DNA of 34,750 nt from Deltaproteobacteria bacterium (GTDB taxonomy: Bacteria > Desulfobacterota > Desulfarculia > Adiutricales > Adiutricaceae), in assembly GCA_031273455.1 (NCBI GenBank), contig JAISRZ010000068.1:1-34750 (forward strand), read 5' to 3'. This document shows positions 1-7,770 of this stretch, piece after piece (position 1 is the first letter of the stretch; each line of letters opens with the position of its first letter). Below the pieces are notes generated by a model that was given only the letters and a program-made list of their open reading frames with translations, did not search any database and had not been told where the DNA came from. Both the position numbers and the translations under genes were made by a program.

Positions 1-1
1 G

Positions 2-325
2 TCAGAGCTTGGCTTAAGACCAGTGTATCACCAGAAAAAAAGGAGGATCGACAGCCACCTGTTCATCTCAATTCTAGCGTATCAGCGCGTCCACAAGGTC
101 AGAACGCTGTTGGAGGCCCAAAAAATAAACGATAGTTAGAAAACTATAGTTAAGACTCTTAATAGTCATATGAGGGAGATCATATACGTAATAAGTGACT
201 CAAAACCTACCTTGGAGAAGAGAATAACATCAGATCCTGAGATATGGCATTTAAAGATTTATAATGCCTTAAATTTAGACCCTAAAATTTGTAGGAATAC
301 TAAAAAATACCTTAATAACATTTAA
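2..325 (+). pseudogene. IS1634-family transposase, C-terminal remnant with internal stop
   Basis: One reading frame from base 2 reads SELGLRPVYHQKKRR, then a DSHLFISILAYQRVHKVRTL block, the hallmark C-terminal part of IS1634-type (COG5421) DDE transposases, including the YH..K...R...HLF motif after the last catalytic acid. The frame is broken by TAG at 137-139, where the family usually has Trp in an INDSW-like motif, so TGG to TAG is the likely change. It then stays in frame with no further stop to TAA at 323-325 and still matches the family's tail (IYNALNLDP, then KTKK-like basic residues). The 5' part lies outside the window. I call it an inactive copy because of the nonsense codon. The family is sure; whether the rest of the element survives upstream is unknown. 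Confidence 0.8.
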
Positions 326-670
326 TTACGTTTGTGATTTCTACCATAATCCGGTTTTTTCAAAATAACCCGTTGATAATAGGCTATTTTTTGAAACTCT
401 TGTTAGAGATCGGTTAGCCCCTGGCTCTTTTCAAGTCGCGAACGGACTGATAAGCGATATGCCTTAGTGTTAGCGGGGCTTAAAGAAAAAAAAACTAGCC
501 GCTAAGTTTTCGCGATCGAAAAATATCGAAGACCTCGTAGGCCACTAAGGGCGGAAGCCCTGGACACTATCCAAAACTTTAAATGGCGGTGTCGTCGCTG
601 GCTTTAACCTAGACCGGCGCGAAAGGCGCTGACAATATAAGACGCCCCGCCAGGCGATATGGTCACCAAT
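326..670. other. Non-coding gap after the transposase remnant
   Basis: There is no convincing gene. The first part is AT-rich and may hold the right end of the IS. From about 480 the composition turns GC-richer. A plus-strand frame at 492-610 reads protein-like (PWTLSKTLNGGVVAGF) but is broken by stops and I cannot assign it to a family. Confidence 0.4.
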
Positions 671-808
671 TAGCGGCTAATAATCCTACAATTTAGCGGC
701 TGATAACCTTACAATTTAGCGGCTAGTAATCTTACAATTTAGCGGCTAATAGTGTATTTTTTTAGCGGCTAATAATCTTACAATTTAGCGGCTAATAGTA
801 TATTTTTT
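671..808. repeat. Six tandem 23-bp iteron-like repeats
   Basis: The core TAGCGGCTAATAATCTTACA recurs with starts at 671, 694, 717, 740, 763 and 786, an exact 23-bp spacing each time. Copies 4 and 6 end in a variant tail (TAGTGTATTTT-like). An AT-rich stretch (about 800-875) and then a promoter and the AAA ATPase gene follow. Regular 22-23-bp direct repeats beside an AT-rich segment resemble plasmid or phage iterons or a repressor-operator array. The function is inferred only. Confidence 0.85.
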
Positions 809-861
809 AATTGATTTTTAACTTATAGTTTGGTGATAATTAATATATTTTAGCGTATTTT

Positions 862-870
862 TGGTATAAT
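862..870 (+). promoter_or_regulatory. Extended -10 promoter for the AAA ATPase gene
   Basis: TGGTATAAT matches the extended -10 consensus TGnTATAAT. No good -35 lies 17 bp upstream, which fits the extended -10 class. It sits between the 23-bp repeats and the GTG start at 947, leaving a leader of about 70 nt. Confidence 0.55.
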
Positions 871-946
871 ATACAGCGGAATATAAAACGCCCCTAGCTG
901 GTGGTCGTTACAAGTTCAGACATAAGGAAAGTTAGGAGGCGTTATA

Positions 947-2197
947 GTGAAATATCACCTGAGGTTCATGGATAAATCGCTGAAAAAACGTCTGCGAAGC
1001 TTTGGAGCTGTTTTGATTGAAGGAACCAAGGGGTGCGGTAAGACTGAAACGGCTAAACAGGCGGCGGAAAGCGTCGCCAGATTGGACGTGGATGAAAATA
1101 TACGGATTCAAATGGAAATTGATCCAAGTAACATCCTCCAAGGAGCCACACCTCGCCTCATTGATGAATGGCCAGAATATCCTCAAATCTGGAATTATAT
1201 CCGACATGAGGTCGATGAACGCCAAAAAAAAGGTCAATTTATACTGACAGGTTCCGCCACTCCCAACGACAAGTTTAGGCGTCATTCTGGGGCTGGAAGA
1301 TTTTCGATCCTCACCATGAGACCCATGTCTCTCTTCGAAAGAGGCTGGTCAACAGGCGAAGTAAGCTTGACGGAGCTGATGAGAGGCCTGCCTCCTTGTT
1401 CTGAAAATGTTGATTTCGACCTGGGTGAGCTAGCGGAAAAAATATCACTGGGCGGATGGCCCGGTTTGATCAGAGAAAGGAATGTGTCTGGCCGTCAGTT
1501 CGCCAAGGATTATATTTCCCTGATCGCTGAGGTTGATTTGAACAGAGTATCCGAAAAAAGAAGAGACCCAAACAAAATCAAACGGCTACTCCAATCTTTG
1601 GCTAGAAATATCTCAACTGAGGCGACCATAACTTCGTTGACTAAAGACGTCCGAGGATACACTGGATCTTTTAATGATGAAACAGCGGCCCAATATCTTG
1701 AGAATTTGGAACGTTTAAAAGTGTATGAGAAATTACCCGCCTGGAACATCCAGATACGCTCAGCCGCCAGTCTTAGGAAATCACCCAAACACCATTTCGT
1801 TGATCCATCGTTGGCTGTTGGAGCGCTTGACTTATCGGTCGACAAATTGCTGGCTGATTTGAAATATTTAGGGCTATTATTCAAGTCGTTGGCGATCAGG
1901 GACTTGAGGATCCTATCGGAATCTATTGGCGGGGATGTTTTTCATTACCGAGATTCAACTGGACTTGAAGTTGACGCCATTATTGAGTGTGGCGATGGAA
2001 CCTGGGGAGCTTTTGAAATCAAGCTTGGAATGGGGAGTGTCCCTGAAGCGGCCAAAAACCTCCTGAAATTAGCGGACAAAGTGAAGTCTGACCACCCCAA
2101 GAATCCGGCGACCCTGACTGTCATTACCGGTAATGGGTTTGCCCATTCTAGGAAAGATGGAGTTAATGTCGCGCCATTATCAACCCTGACTGAATAA
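947..2197 (+). CDS. AAA ATPase with DUF4143 (PD-(D/E)XK-like) C-terminal domain
   Basis: A 416-residue ATPase of the widespread AAA_14/DUF4143 class, whose biological role is mostly unknown. Walker A is GTKGCGKT (residues 26-33), Walker B is PRLIDEW (69-75) and a sensor-like FILTGSA lies at 98-104. The arginine-containing GRFSILTMRPMSLFE segment at about 117-131 and the SLGGWPGLI motif are typical of the family. The C-terminal domain has EVDAII (about 341-346) followed by FEIKLG (about 356), resembling the E/D...ExK core of PD-(D/E)XK nucleases. The GTG start is chosen for the strong AGGAGG at 934-939, seven bases upstream. It stands alone behind the iteron array and extended -10 promoter. 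Such genes are often accessory; a link with the repeats is inferred from position. Confidence 0.85.
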   Translation: MKYHLRFMDKSLKKRLRSFGAVLIEGTKGCGKTETAKQAAESVARLDVDENIRIQMEIDPSNILQGATPRLIDEWPEYPQIWNYIRHEVDERQKKGQFILTGSATPNDKFRRHSGAGRFSILTMRPMSLFERGWSTGEVSLTELMRGLPPCSENVDFDLGELAEKISLGGWPGLIRERNVSGRQFAKDYISLIAEVDLNRVSEKRRDPNKIKRLLQSLARNISTEATITSLTKDVRGYTGSFNDETAAQYLENLERLKVYEKLPAWNIQIRSAASLRKSPKHHFVDPSLAVGALDLSVDKLLADLKYLGLLFKSLAIRDLRILSESIGGDVFHYRDSTGLEVDAIIECGDGTWGAFEIKLGMGSVPEAAKNLLKLADKVKSDHPKNPATLTVITGNGFAHSRKDGVNVAPLSTLTE

Positions 2198-2598
2198 CTT
2201 TTTTAAACCAAGGTTAAACTGAAAATATCAATGAACGTTGAGCCACTTTTGAGAGTAGTGGGGTAGCCGACCAACGCGGTGGGTTATGTCGCCAAAACCT
2301 CCGTTTTCAGTTGGCCCACCAGCGAACCAGGCTTGCCCTCCTAAGGCGCCAGTTCTCCTCTCTTAGGTCTTCGTCATTTCGCTCACGAGCGCTTTGGCGT
2401 CAAGGTATTCATGTTCAGTAGGTTGCCCTCCACTTTAAGTCGGCTGGAAAACTAGTCAAGGTCGGGCTAATCAATTTTTGGCGCGGGGCTACTTCAAATA
2501 AAGTTATTTTTTTAAATTATTGATATAATATTAAATATCAGATGTAGTAACTATTGTTTTTATTAATTAAACAGAAAGTTTTTAAAAAATAAAACATC
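2198..2598. other. Non-coding gap before the tRNA
   Basis: There is no intact gene. On the minus strand about 2250-2432 a Gly-rich frame (EYLDAKALVSEMTKT, then a stop, then ALGGQAWFAGG) reads like a decayed gene but I cannot name it. The rest is AT-rich. No repeat was recognised. Confidence 0.3.
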
Positions 2599-2627
2599 TT
2601 GACTTTAGGCCGGTTTTTTGTTAAATT
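2599..2627 (+). promoter_or_regulatory. Sigma70-type promoter of tRNA-Met
   Basis: TTGACT at 2599-2604 and TAAATT at 2622-2627 are separated by exactly 17 bp. The promoter points to the tRNA starting at 2734. A GC-rich imperfect hairpin (about 2645-2688, CGCGGG pairing with CCCGCG) lies in the leader. Confidence 0.6.
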
Positions 2628-2733
2628 GCCTTTCCATTCCCCCGAGGGTCGCGGGTTTAAAGGGCTTAGCCTAACTAGCCCGCGTCCCAAGATAAATGGG
2701 TTTTAGAGCCAAACTGGCTCTACCTTAAGCCAT

Positions 2734-2810
2734 GGCGATGTAGCTCAGTCGGTTAGAGCATGCGGCTCATATCCGCAGTGTCCGGGGTTCAAGTCCCTGC
2801 ATCGCCACCA
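2734..2810 (+). tRNA. tRNA-Met (anticodon CAT), elongator type
   Basis: A full cloverleaf can be drawn. The acceptor stem GGCGATG pairs with CATCGCC, the D-arm begins TAGCTCAG, and the anticodon stem TGCGG/CCGCA holds the loop CTCATAT with CAT at 2768-2770. The T-arm is CCGGG/TTCAAGT/CCCTG-like, the discriminator is A, and CCA is encoded at 2808-2810. The first base pair is G-C rather than the C-A mismatch of initiator tRNAs, so it is an elongator. A tRNA-Ile with lysidine-modified CAT is a less likely alternative. Confidence 0.92.
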
Positions 2811-2834
2811 CCCCTTATTCCAAAGAAGTTTGTT

Positions 2835-2876
2835 AAAGGCCAAAAGCTTAGTAAAATCAAGGCTTTTGGCCTTTTT
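2835..2876 (+). terminator. Rho-independent terminator after tRNA-Met
   Basis: A perfect 13-bp stem, AAAGGCCAAAAGC (2835-2847) with GCTTTTGGCCTTT (2862-2874), has a 14-nt loop and runs into a T tract. It lies 25 bp after the tRNA, which is therefore probably a single-gene transcript. Confidence 0.85.
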
Positions 2877-2991
2877 CTTGTCCAAGTCGATCCGCTACAA
2901 TCCCTTGACATCCAAAACTTCTGGGGGTATTTTGGGGGGCGTTGAAGATTTAACGCCACAAATCAAATTAAAGTAAAATTGTACGAAGTTT

Positions 2992-3726
2992 ATGGATAAA
3001 AATAAAATATTATTTATAATTGACAAAATTCATAATTTTGCTAAAAAAAGTGATACTGATCTAATTATCGTTGGATCCGTAGCCCATACATATGACGGAG
3101 GGAGAAATATATCAAACAACGAAACAGAGCCCGATGACCTGGACTGTATCTTTGTCTATTCCGATATCGTTCAGTTGAAAAACCATCCTTTGGTTTCCGC
3201 TAATACATTGACTTATTATATTGAAAATAAGACAGAGCTAGCTTTAGATTTACTTTCAGTTAAACAAACTGTGAATAACATCAATATTTCGGCTGACTTT
3301 ATATCGATAGAGTATCTGAGGCAATTGTCACAGGAGCCGTATAACGGCGCTTCTTTTTTTAGAAGAAAACTAAACGATTCAGAAGAGAATGAATCAAATG
3401 ATTACTATGATTTCGCCGGGAACATGTACCATTACATAAAACCTCATAAAAAAACTTCTTTGTGGAATATATACACTCTTCCAACCAAATTGTTTATAAA
3501 TGGTATATTTTTTCCAGGAGTGTTGCTTAATAAATTTATCCATAGTCCGATTCTAGATTTTGTAAATAACAAAGAGATCATTGCCCTCTGCCGTCAGATT
3601 TTCCATGGATTCGTTGAGTACGCCGAGGCGACCAGCAATAATGATCCAAATTACAATATAACCAAATCTATCAGAAATTTTGACAAGTTCTGCGATCGCG
3701 CCAAAAAAGATTTTTTTGGCCTTTAA
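2992..3726 (+). CDS. Putative nucleotidyltransferase-fold protein
   Basis: A 244-residue protein I cannot place in a named family. The N-terminal third has the layout of a DNA polymerase beta-type nucleotidyltransferase: LIIVGSVAH with the G28-S29 motif, then DDLDCIFVY giving the D49-x-D51 metal pair, and a possible third acid at D102 in ISADFIS. No signal peptide or membrane helix is seen. The coding sequence is much more AT-rich than the core genes further right, which suggests acquisition. It stands alone; the only ribosome site is a weak ACGAAG-like stretch before the ATG. Orphan NTases of this type occur as toxin, antitoxin or defence components, but no partner is present, so the role is open. 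Confidence 0.6.
   Translation: MDKNKILFIIDKIHNFAKKSDTDLIIVGSVAHTYDGGRNISNNETEPDDLDCIFVYSDIVQLKNHPLVSANTLTYYIENKTELALDLLSVKQTVNNINISADFISIEYLRQLSQEPYNGASFFRRKLNDSEENESNDYYDFAGNMYHYIKPHKKTSLWNIYTLPTKLFINGIFFPGVLLNKFIHSPILDFVNNKEIIALCRQIFHGFVEYAEATSNNDPNYNITKSIRNFDKFCDRAKKDFFGL
3700..3721. terminator. Hairpin over the end of the nucleotidyltransferase gene
   Basis: GCCAAAAAA (3700-3708) and TTTTTTTGGC (3711-3720) form an A/T stem closed by GGC/GCC right at the stop codon. It could terminate in either direction. It is A/T-rich and only 2 nt in the loop, so it is moderate evidence. Confidence 0.35.
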
Positions 3727-4039
3727 AAGATACGGTTCAATTTTATCAATACTCTACCTGGCCCACGACCGGCCACCCCCCTCAATGAAACCTACCAGTA
3801 CTGGTCATAAATAAGATAATTTCCGTTTTTTTGGCTTTCCAACGCTCTAATTGTGGCAAACTACGAAACCGTTGGCGGCCTAGTTAGAGGAGCCGTTGGC
3901 TTGGACTCTTTGAGGCCAAGTCAGCGGCTGTTGGGGCGTCAGTCGGGGCGGCCATAGGGGTTTAGCGGGACTAGCGGCTGGGGCCAAGATGGGAGAGAAA
4001 GTTGATAAGCGTATTATCCGGGTCTACTAGCGTGGTAAA
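3727..4039. other. Gap before the dnaK remnant
   Basis: There is no open gene. From about 3930 the sequence turns GC-rich (for example GGGGCGGCCATAGGGG) and may be a heavily mutated upstream part of the dnaK remnant, resembling a GAAI.GGVLAGD motif, but the match is too weak to claim. Confidence 0.3.
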
Positions 4040-4468
4040 CTCGGGAAGACGCTCACGGCTATATTTTTCTTCTCACGCGGTCCGGTAATTTCCACGGCCA
4101 CCGATAATCAGTCGGCTATCTCCATTCACGTCCTCCAGGGCGAGCTGGAAATCGCCTACGGTAACAAGACCTTAGGCCGCTTTAAGCTGGTGGTGTCTCA
4201 CCAGGTTCCCAGGCGCTCGCCGCGGATTGAGGTAACCTTTGATATTGACGCTAACGGTGTCGTCAACGGCTCAGCCAAGGACTTAGGGATCGGCTAAAAG
4301 CGGTCTATCCAGATTACGGCTTCCAGCGGCTTAAGCGAGGAAGAGAGCCAACGCCTCATCAAAGAAGCCGAGATCCACGCTCAGGAAAATAAAGCCATTT
4401 AACGATTGATTGAACTGAAGAATAAGGCCACCCGATTACCCTTATTTACAGCGCCGAAAAAAACTTAA
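4040..4468 (+). pseudogene. dnaK: dnaK remnant (substrate-binding domain)
   Basis: The plus-strand frame through 4088 reads [26 protein letters not shown], then [20 protein letters not shown] and SSGLSEEESQRLIKEAE. These are unmistakable motifs of the Hsp70/DnaK substrate-binding domain and the start of its helical lid, in the right order. In-frame TAA codons at 4295-4297, 4400-4402 and 4466-4468 break it. The ATPase domain is missing or unrecognisable upstream. It cannot make a chaperone, so it is a decayed partial duplicate. A working dnaK is presumably elsewhere, since the gene is normally essential or nearly so, but it is not in this window. Confidence 0.88.
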
Positions 4469-4693
4469 ACACTGATGTTCGTTGTCGTGGCAACCCTAAA
4501 GATATCAATAACAAGGGCGTCAAAATGTAATCTAATCGAACTCTCACTTTCCAGTGGTGGAGTGAGTCTATCAAGCGCCAAGCGCCAATCGGTGATCGCC
4601 AAACGCCTAAAAAAATAATCATTAAATTTATAGCCAGAAAAACAATGAGGATTACGGTTAAACTATAAATTATTATATTATACAATATATATA

Positions 4694-5134
4694 TTAATTA
4701 ATTTGATTACGTATAAATTTTGCGATATAATTTTGTGTTTCAATAACTATTGTATCAGAATCAACAAGTATCACTGTTATACTAGTTTTACCATCACTAA
4801 CAATCCATTTATTTGAACCATTATTAAAGTATTGAACGTTCTCAAAAAATTTTACTTGGTGTAAACCATGTATTACTAAACTAATTACATAAGTATTGTC
4901 ATAAAATATATAATTAATTTACATGCTATTTAAATCAACAACTGATTTTTCAGTTCCTTGATATTCTAAAGCTTTCCATTGCCCAAGAAAATGACATTCT
5001 GAATTGTTTTCATCAGCTATTAATGATACAACTATACTAATAATAAAAAAAACACATACTATAGCAACCAAAAATTTACCTTTAGGTGACATTTGATTGT
5101 TTAACTGATGACCAATATCATTGATTTTAGGCAT
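4694..5134 (-). pseudogene. Membrane-anchored lipocalin-like family, copy 1 (one nonsense codon)
   Basis: This is a full-length paralogue of the intact gene at 6603-7037. It starts MPKINDIGHQ and has one membrane helix (LVAIVCVFFIISIVVSLIA) and the conserved HFLGQWKALEYQ. It then hits TAA at 4919-4921 after VDLNSM. Past the stop the same frame stays open to TAA at 4694-4696 and still matches the intact copy (VQYFNNGSNKWIV, then VDSDTIVIE and AKFIRN). Without the stop it would be 146 residues, the same size as its relatives. A single base change (for example AAA to TAA) would explain it. It is AT-rich like the rest of the cluster. Confidence 0.8.
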
Positions 5135-5255
5135 AATTTACCACTATTACCTTAGTTAATTAATAAATTTAAATATAATATACTTATCTCATATTTAAAT
5201 GATTATTGTAAATAAAAATTGCAAATTAATAAATTAGAGAATATATATATTATTA

Positions 5256-5696
5256 TTATATTGAATTACGTACAAATGTTGCGCTATAAAAATCTCCTTT
5301 AACAATTATTATATTTGAATTAATAACTATCAATGTTGTATTACAATTTTTAACGTCACAAATGTTTCATAAATTTGAATTTTTATTAATATATTTGACG
5401 TTTTTAGAATCTACATTTATGAAATATTATGAAGTTACTACTTTTGATGAATAATTATCTTTATTAAACGTAAGGTAAAATTTAATATTACTTAAATTCA
5501 TGTCTGAAGATAAAGTATCTTGATACTCAACAGCTACCCATCGCCCTAGAAAAGGATAATCTGAATCGTTTTCATCAGCTATTAATGATATAGATATGCC
5601 AATAATAATTAAAACACACACTATAATAATAAAAAATTTACCTTTAGGTGTTATTGACTTGCTTAATGGATGGTCAATATTATTTACTTTATGCAT
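5256..5696 (-). pseudogene. Membrane-anchored lipocalin-like family, copy 2 (two nonsense codons)
   Basis: This is the second paralogue, again exactly 147 codons from ATG (5696) to the final stop (5256-5258). It reads MHKVNNIDHP, one membrane helix (FFIIIVCVLIIIGISISLIA), then PFLGRWVAVEYQD and FYLTFNKDNY. A TAA at 5427-5429 and a TGA at 5367-5369 interrupt it. The TGA stands where the intact copy has the Trp of QWIVC. The frame continues as VKYINKNSNL, then ICDVKNCNTTLIVINSNIII and ATFVRN to the end. The upstream bases (TAACTACGGTAAT-like) resemble those of copy 1, so the duplication included the promoter side. Decay by point mutation without indels suggests recent loss. Confidence 0.8.
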
Positions 5697-5829
5697 AATT
5701 TAATAATATTACCGTAGTTAATCAATTCAAATGTAATTCTCTAATTTCAATATTTCAATGTTTAACGATTAACGATTAAAATTTTATTTTGATGTGGAGG
5801 CTAGATCGATCTGTCTCATTTTTTGTCGC

Positions 5830-6002
5830 ATTTTTTGTCTCGCTGTTTGTCTCATCGCCAAAACGCTCCACTCTTGAATACCGCCCATTTCCAGGCGCTC
5901 ATGGCGCTCTTTATTGAGCGAGGCTTCTCTGGGTTGTCTTGAGCCAATAAGGTGGTCGCGGACAGGCTCAAAACGCGATGACGCAAAAATAATATGACGC
6001 GT
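5830..6002 (-). pseudogene. Decayed copy of the DUF1311 gene (5' part)
   Basis: The DNA aligns with the first part of the intact DUF1311 gene at 7771-8193. The start codon has become ACG (6000-6002), two one-base deletions shift the signal-peptide frame, and a further shift precedes the ENMGG-like segment (LEMGG at about 5890). The similarity fades near 5830 in a short GTCTCATTTTTTGTCGC-type repeat. A 94-residue frame starting upstream at 6068 is only a by-product of these shifts. The non-coding DNA upstream (to about 6350) is also shared with 8194-8560, so the whole 5' region was duplicated. Confidence 0.75.
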
Positions 6003-6350
6003 TTCTTCACTACAACCAACCAACGAGCCAGCGATTGGTAAGCCTTTAACCGGATTAGTGGCTTTCATCCCAGGCCAAAGCCAATACGGCCAGTCAAATA
6101 GAACGTAAGTTTTATTTTTTTTCGCGTAAGGTTAATCTCAATTGCTTGAAAGCTATCATAATACAACCAGTTCTTTAAGTCAAGTCATGTAGTGTCTGAT
6201 TTTAGTTCTGACCATAGGTTAAACCCTTAAATGCGACCTTATAAGAGCCTAACTTTAGAAAGCCAACCGCCATTTGTCTTAGTGACTAAAAAAGGCTTAG
6301 CCGCAGCTCGTTAAAGAGCTAGTCCGCCCTAACAGTCATTATTGTGGCTT
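6003..6350. repeat. Duplicated upstream region, left copy
   Basis: This stretch aligns with 8194-8560: CGATTGGTAAGCCTTTAACC, CAATACGGCCAGTCAAATAG and TTAGTTCTGACCATAGGTTA all recur there with scattered changes. It contains no gene. Near its end (about 6283-6320) is a small block, GACTAAAAAAGGCTTAGCCG, also found at about 9483. The bases from 6350 to 6490 are T/G-rich low complexity (TTGGT, CTTGC repeats). Confidence 0.7.
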
Positions 6351-6602
6351 TGGCCGGAAGCCTTTTGCCCTTAGAATCTGGCTTGTGTGTTGTGTCTTTG
6401 GTTTTCTGGCGTTGGTCTTTTGTGTTGGTGTTTTGAGTTGGTCTTCTGGCTTGCTGGCTTGCCACATCTGGCTTGCCTTCCATAACTTGCTTTTGGTGGA
6501 TCAATAGATTTAATAAGACTTATTTATTGCCTTTATAAACGTAAAAATATTAGTTTATTAGATTGTAAATTACATTATCAGATAATTTATTTATTATTAT
6601 AT

Positions 6603-7037
6603 TTAATCACGCATAAGCGTTGCAATAAAATTAGGTTCTTCAATAAGTATTATATTTGAATCAATAATGTTTACTATTGTATCACAATTTTTATCTTCAC
6701 AAACAATCCATTGATTTGAACTATTAGTAAAGTATTTGATATTTTCAGTAACTTCTTCTTGAGAAAAACCTGACATTTTTATTTCTACTATATAATTATC
6801 TTCATTAAACGTAATATAAAGTTCCATAGTATTTAAATTCAAACCTGATACTTCAGATTCTTGAAATTCAACAGCCTTCCATCGTCCCAAAAAAGGACAT
6901 TCTAAATCATTTTCATCAGCTGTTAATGATGTAACTATGCTAAGTATAAATAAAATACAAATTATAACAACAAAAACATTACCTTTATATATTATTTGTC
7001 TACTTAATACATTGTCATTGTCATTAATTTTTTTCAT
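6603..7037 (-). CDS. Single-pass membrane protein, lipocalin-like motif (intact copy 3)
   Basis: A 144-residue protein of no family I recognise and the only intact member of a three-copy set. A short charged N-terminus (MKKINDNDNV) is followed by one hydrophobic helix at about 20-40 without a cleavage site, so it is probably a signal anchor with the C-terminal domain in the periplasm. Next come PFLGRWKAVEFQE (48-61), in which the GRW resembles the GxW of lipocalin-like barrels, and alternating beta-type segments (ELYITFNED, NIKYF, QWIVCEDKNC, IIDSNIILIEE). Two Cys in the C-terminal half might pair. An AAGAG-type ribosome site lies eight bases before ATG. It is AT-rich relative to the core genes. 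A barrel fold and envelope role are inferred. Confidence 0.65.
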   Translation of the reverse strand: MKKINDNDNVLSRQIIYKGNVFVVIICILFILSIVTSLTADENDLECPFLGRWKAVEFQESEVSGLNLNTMELYITFNEDNYIVEIKMSGFSQEEVTENIKYFTNSSNQWIVCEDKNCDTIVNIIDSNIILIEEPNFIATLMRD

Positions 7038-7084
7038 AATTTTACTCTTTATAACTATATAACTAACCTATAACAACACAATAC

Positions 7085-7389
7085 GCTAACTTTAAGATTT
7101 AATATTTATAAATTATTTTACAGTTATTTTAGAATTGTCGCCCAAATTGAGTCTAAGACGAGTCTAAGACGTGAGAGTCTGAGACACTCTAATTGTGCGC
7201 TCTAATTGTGCGCTCTAAGACGCTCTGAGACGCCCTGGAGCGCCCAGAGACGTTTAAGACGTTTAAGACGTTTAAGGCCCGCCCTTTAATCCAAAACTTT
7301 AGGCCTTGGCCATTTAGGGAGCCAAAATCCAAAACGGCCTTAGGGAGATTATTTTAAGCTCAAAACGCTACTATCTTAAGTCCAGAAGA
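7085..7389. repeat. Low-complexity gap with short direct repeats
   Basis: Bases 7150-7276 consist of short repeats: AGTCTAAGACG twice, CTAATTGTGCGCT twice, and GACGTTTAA three times in tandem, interspersed with AGACGC. No gene or clear hairpin terminator is seen. It separates the intact membrane-protein gene from the two secreted-protein genes. Confidence 0.6.
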
Positions 7390-7758
7390 CTATTCGGGCG
7401 TCTTACAGGACCCAGGTTTAGGCTCGCCTACCACCGCGAATTTGGTTATCTCCAGCGTGGTCGTGGTCATAGCGCACTCGCCATACGGAACATAATAAAT
7501 TTCCAGATCGAACTTAATTGGGGTGTCTTTCTTTAACGCGGCGATGGCGTCATATCGCTCATCGCCGTTTCTGACGCTTAGAGTAAAGACGCCTTGATCG
7601 TTAGTTATATGGATAAAAACATCGCCCCCTTCCGCGTCCCCAAAACCACAATAATAAGCGGTTTGATCGGACGCTTTATAGACGTCATCGGCAAAGGCCG
7701 AGGCTCCGAGAAGAACGCCGAGAGCTAGCGATAACGCGATAGCTATGTATTTAAACAT
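7390..7758 (-). CDS. Small secreted protein of unknown function
   Basis: A 122-residue protein with a classical Sec signal peptide: MFKY, a hydrophobic run IAIALSLALGVLLGASA, and a likely signal peptidase I site after AFA. The mature part is about 99 residues and beta-rich in appearance (DVFIHITNDQGVFTLSVRNG, KFDLEIYYVPYG, TTTTLEITKFAVVG). Three Cys (YYCGF, GECAM, GSCKT) could give one disulfide and a free Cys. I do not recognise the family. It starts 12 bases after the DUF1311 stop codon on the same strand, so the two are probably one transcript and both act in the periplasm. No good ribosome site is visible, so translation may be coupled to the gene before it. Confidence 0.65.
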   Translation of the reverse strand: MFKYIAIALSLALGVLLGASAFADDVYKASDQTAYYCGFGDAEGGDVFIHITNDQGVFTLSVRNGDERYDAIAALKKDTPIKFDLEIYYVPYGECAMTTTTLEITKFAVVGEPKPGSCKTPE

Positions 7759-7770
7759 AATTAACCATTT

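Noticed and set aside
2760-2945. 61-codon plus-strand frame over the tRNA
   Set aside because: It starts inside the tRNA gene and runs through its terminator.
4446-4685. 79-codon minus-strand frame with a hydrophobic N-terminus
   Set aside because: No ribosome site, overlaps the dnaK remnant antisense, and begins just past the end of a pseudogene in A/T-rich DNA that easily encodes hydrophobic runs.
4694-5696. Recoding of stop codons (TGA or TAA read as an amino acid)
   Set aside because: Genes such as miaB, purB and nadB end normally at TGA and others at TAA, so a changed genetic code is not supported; plain nonsense mutation is simpler.
5784-6068. 94-codon minus-strand frame as a real gene
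   Set aside because: Its DNA is a frameshifted copy of the DUF1311 gene and its upstream region; the protein read in this frame is a by-product.
6319-6504. 61-codon minus-strand frame rich in Lys, Gln and Thr
   Set aside because: Arises from T/G-rich low-complexity DNA; no ribosome site and no family features.
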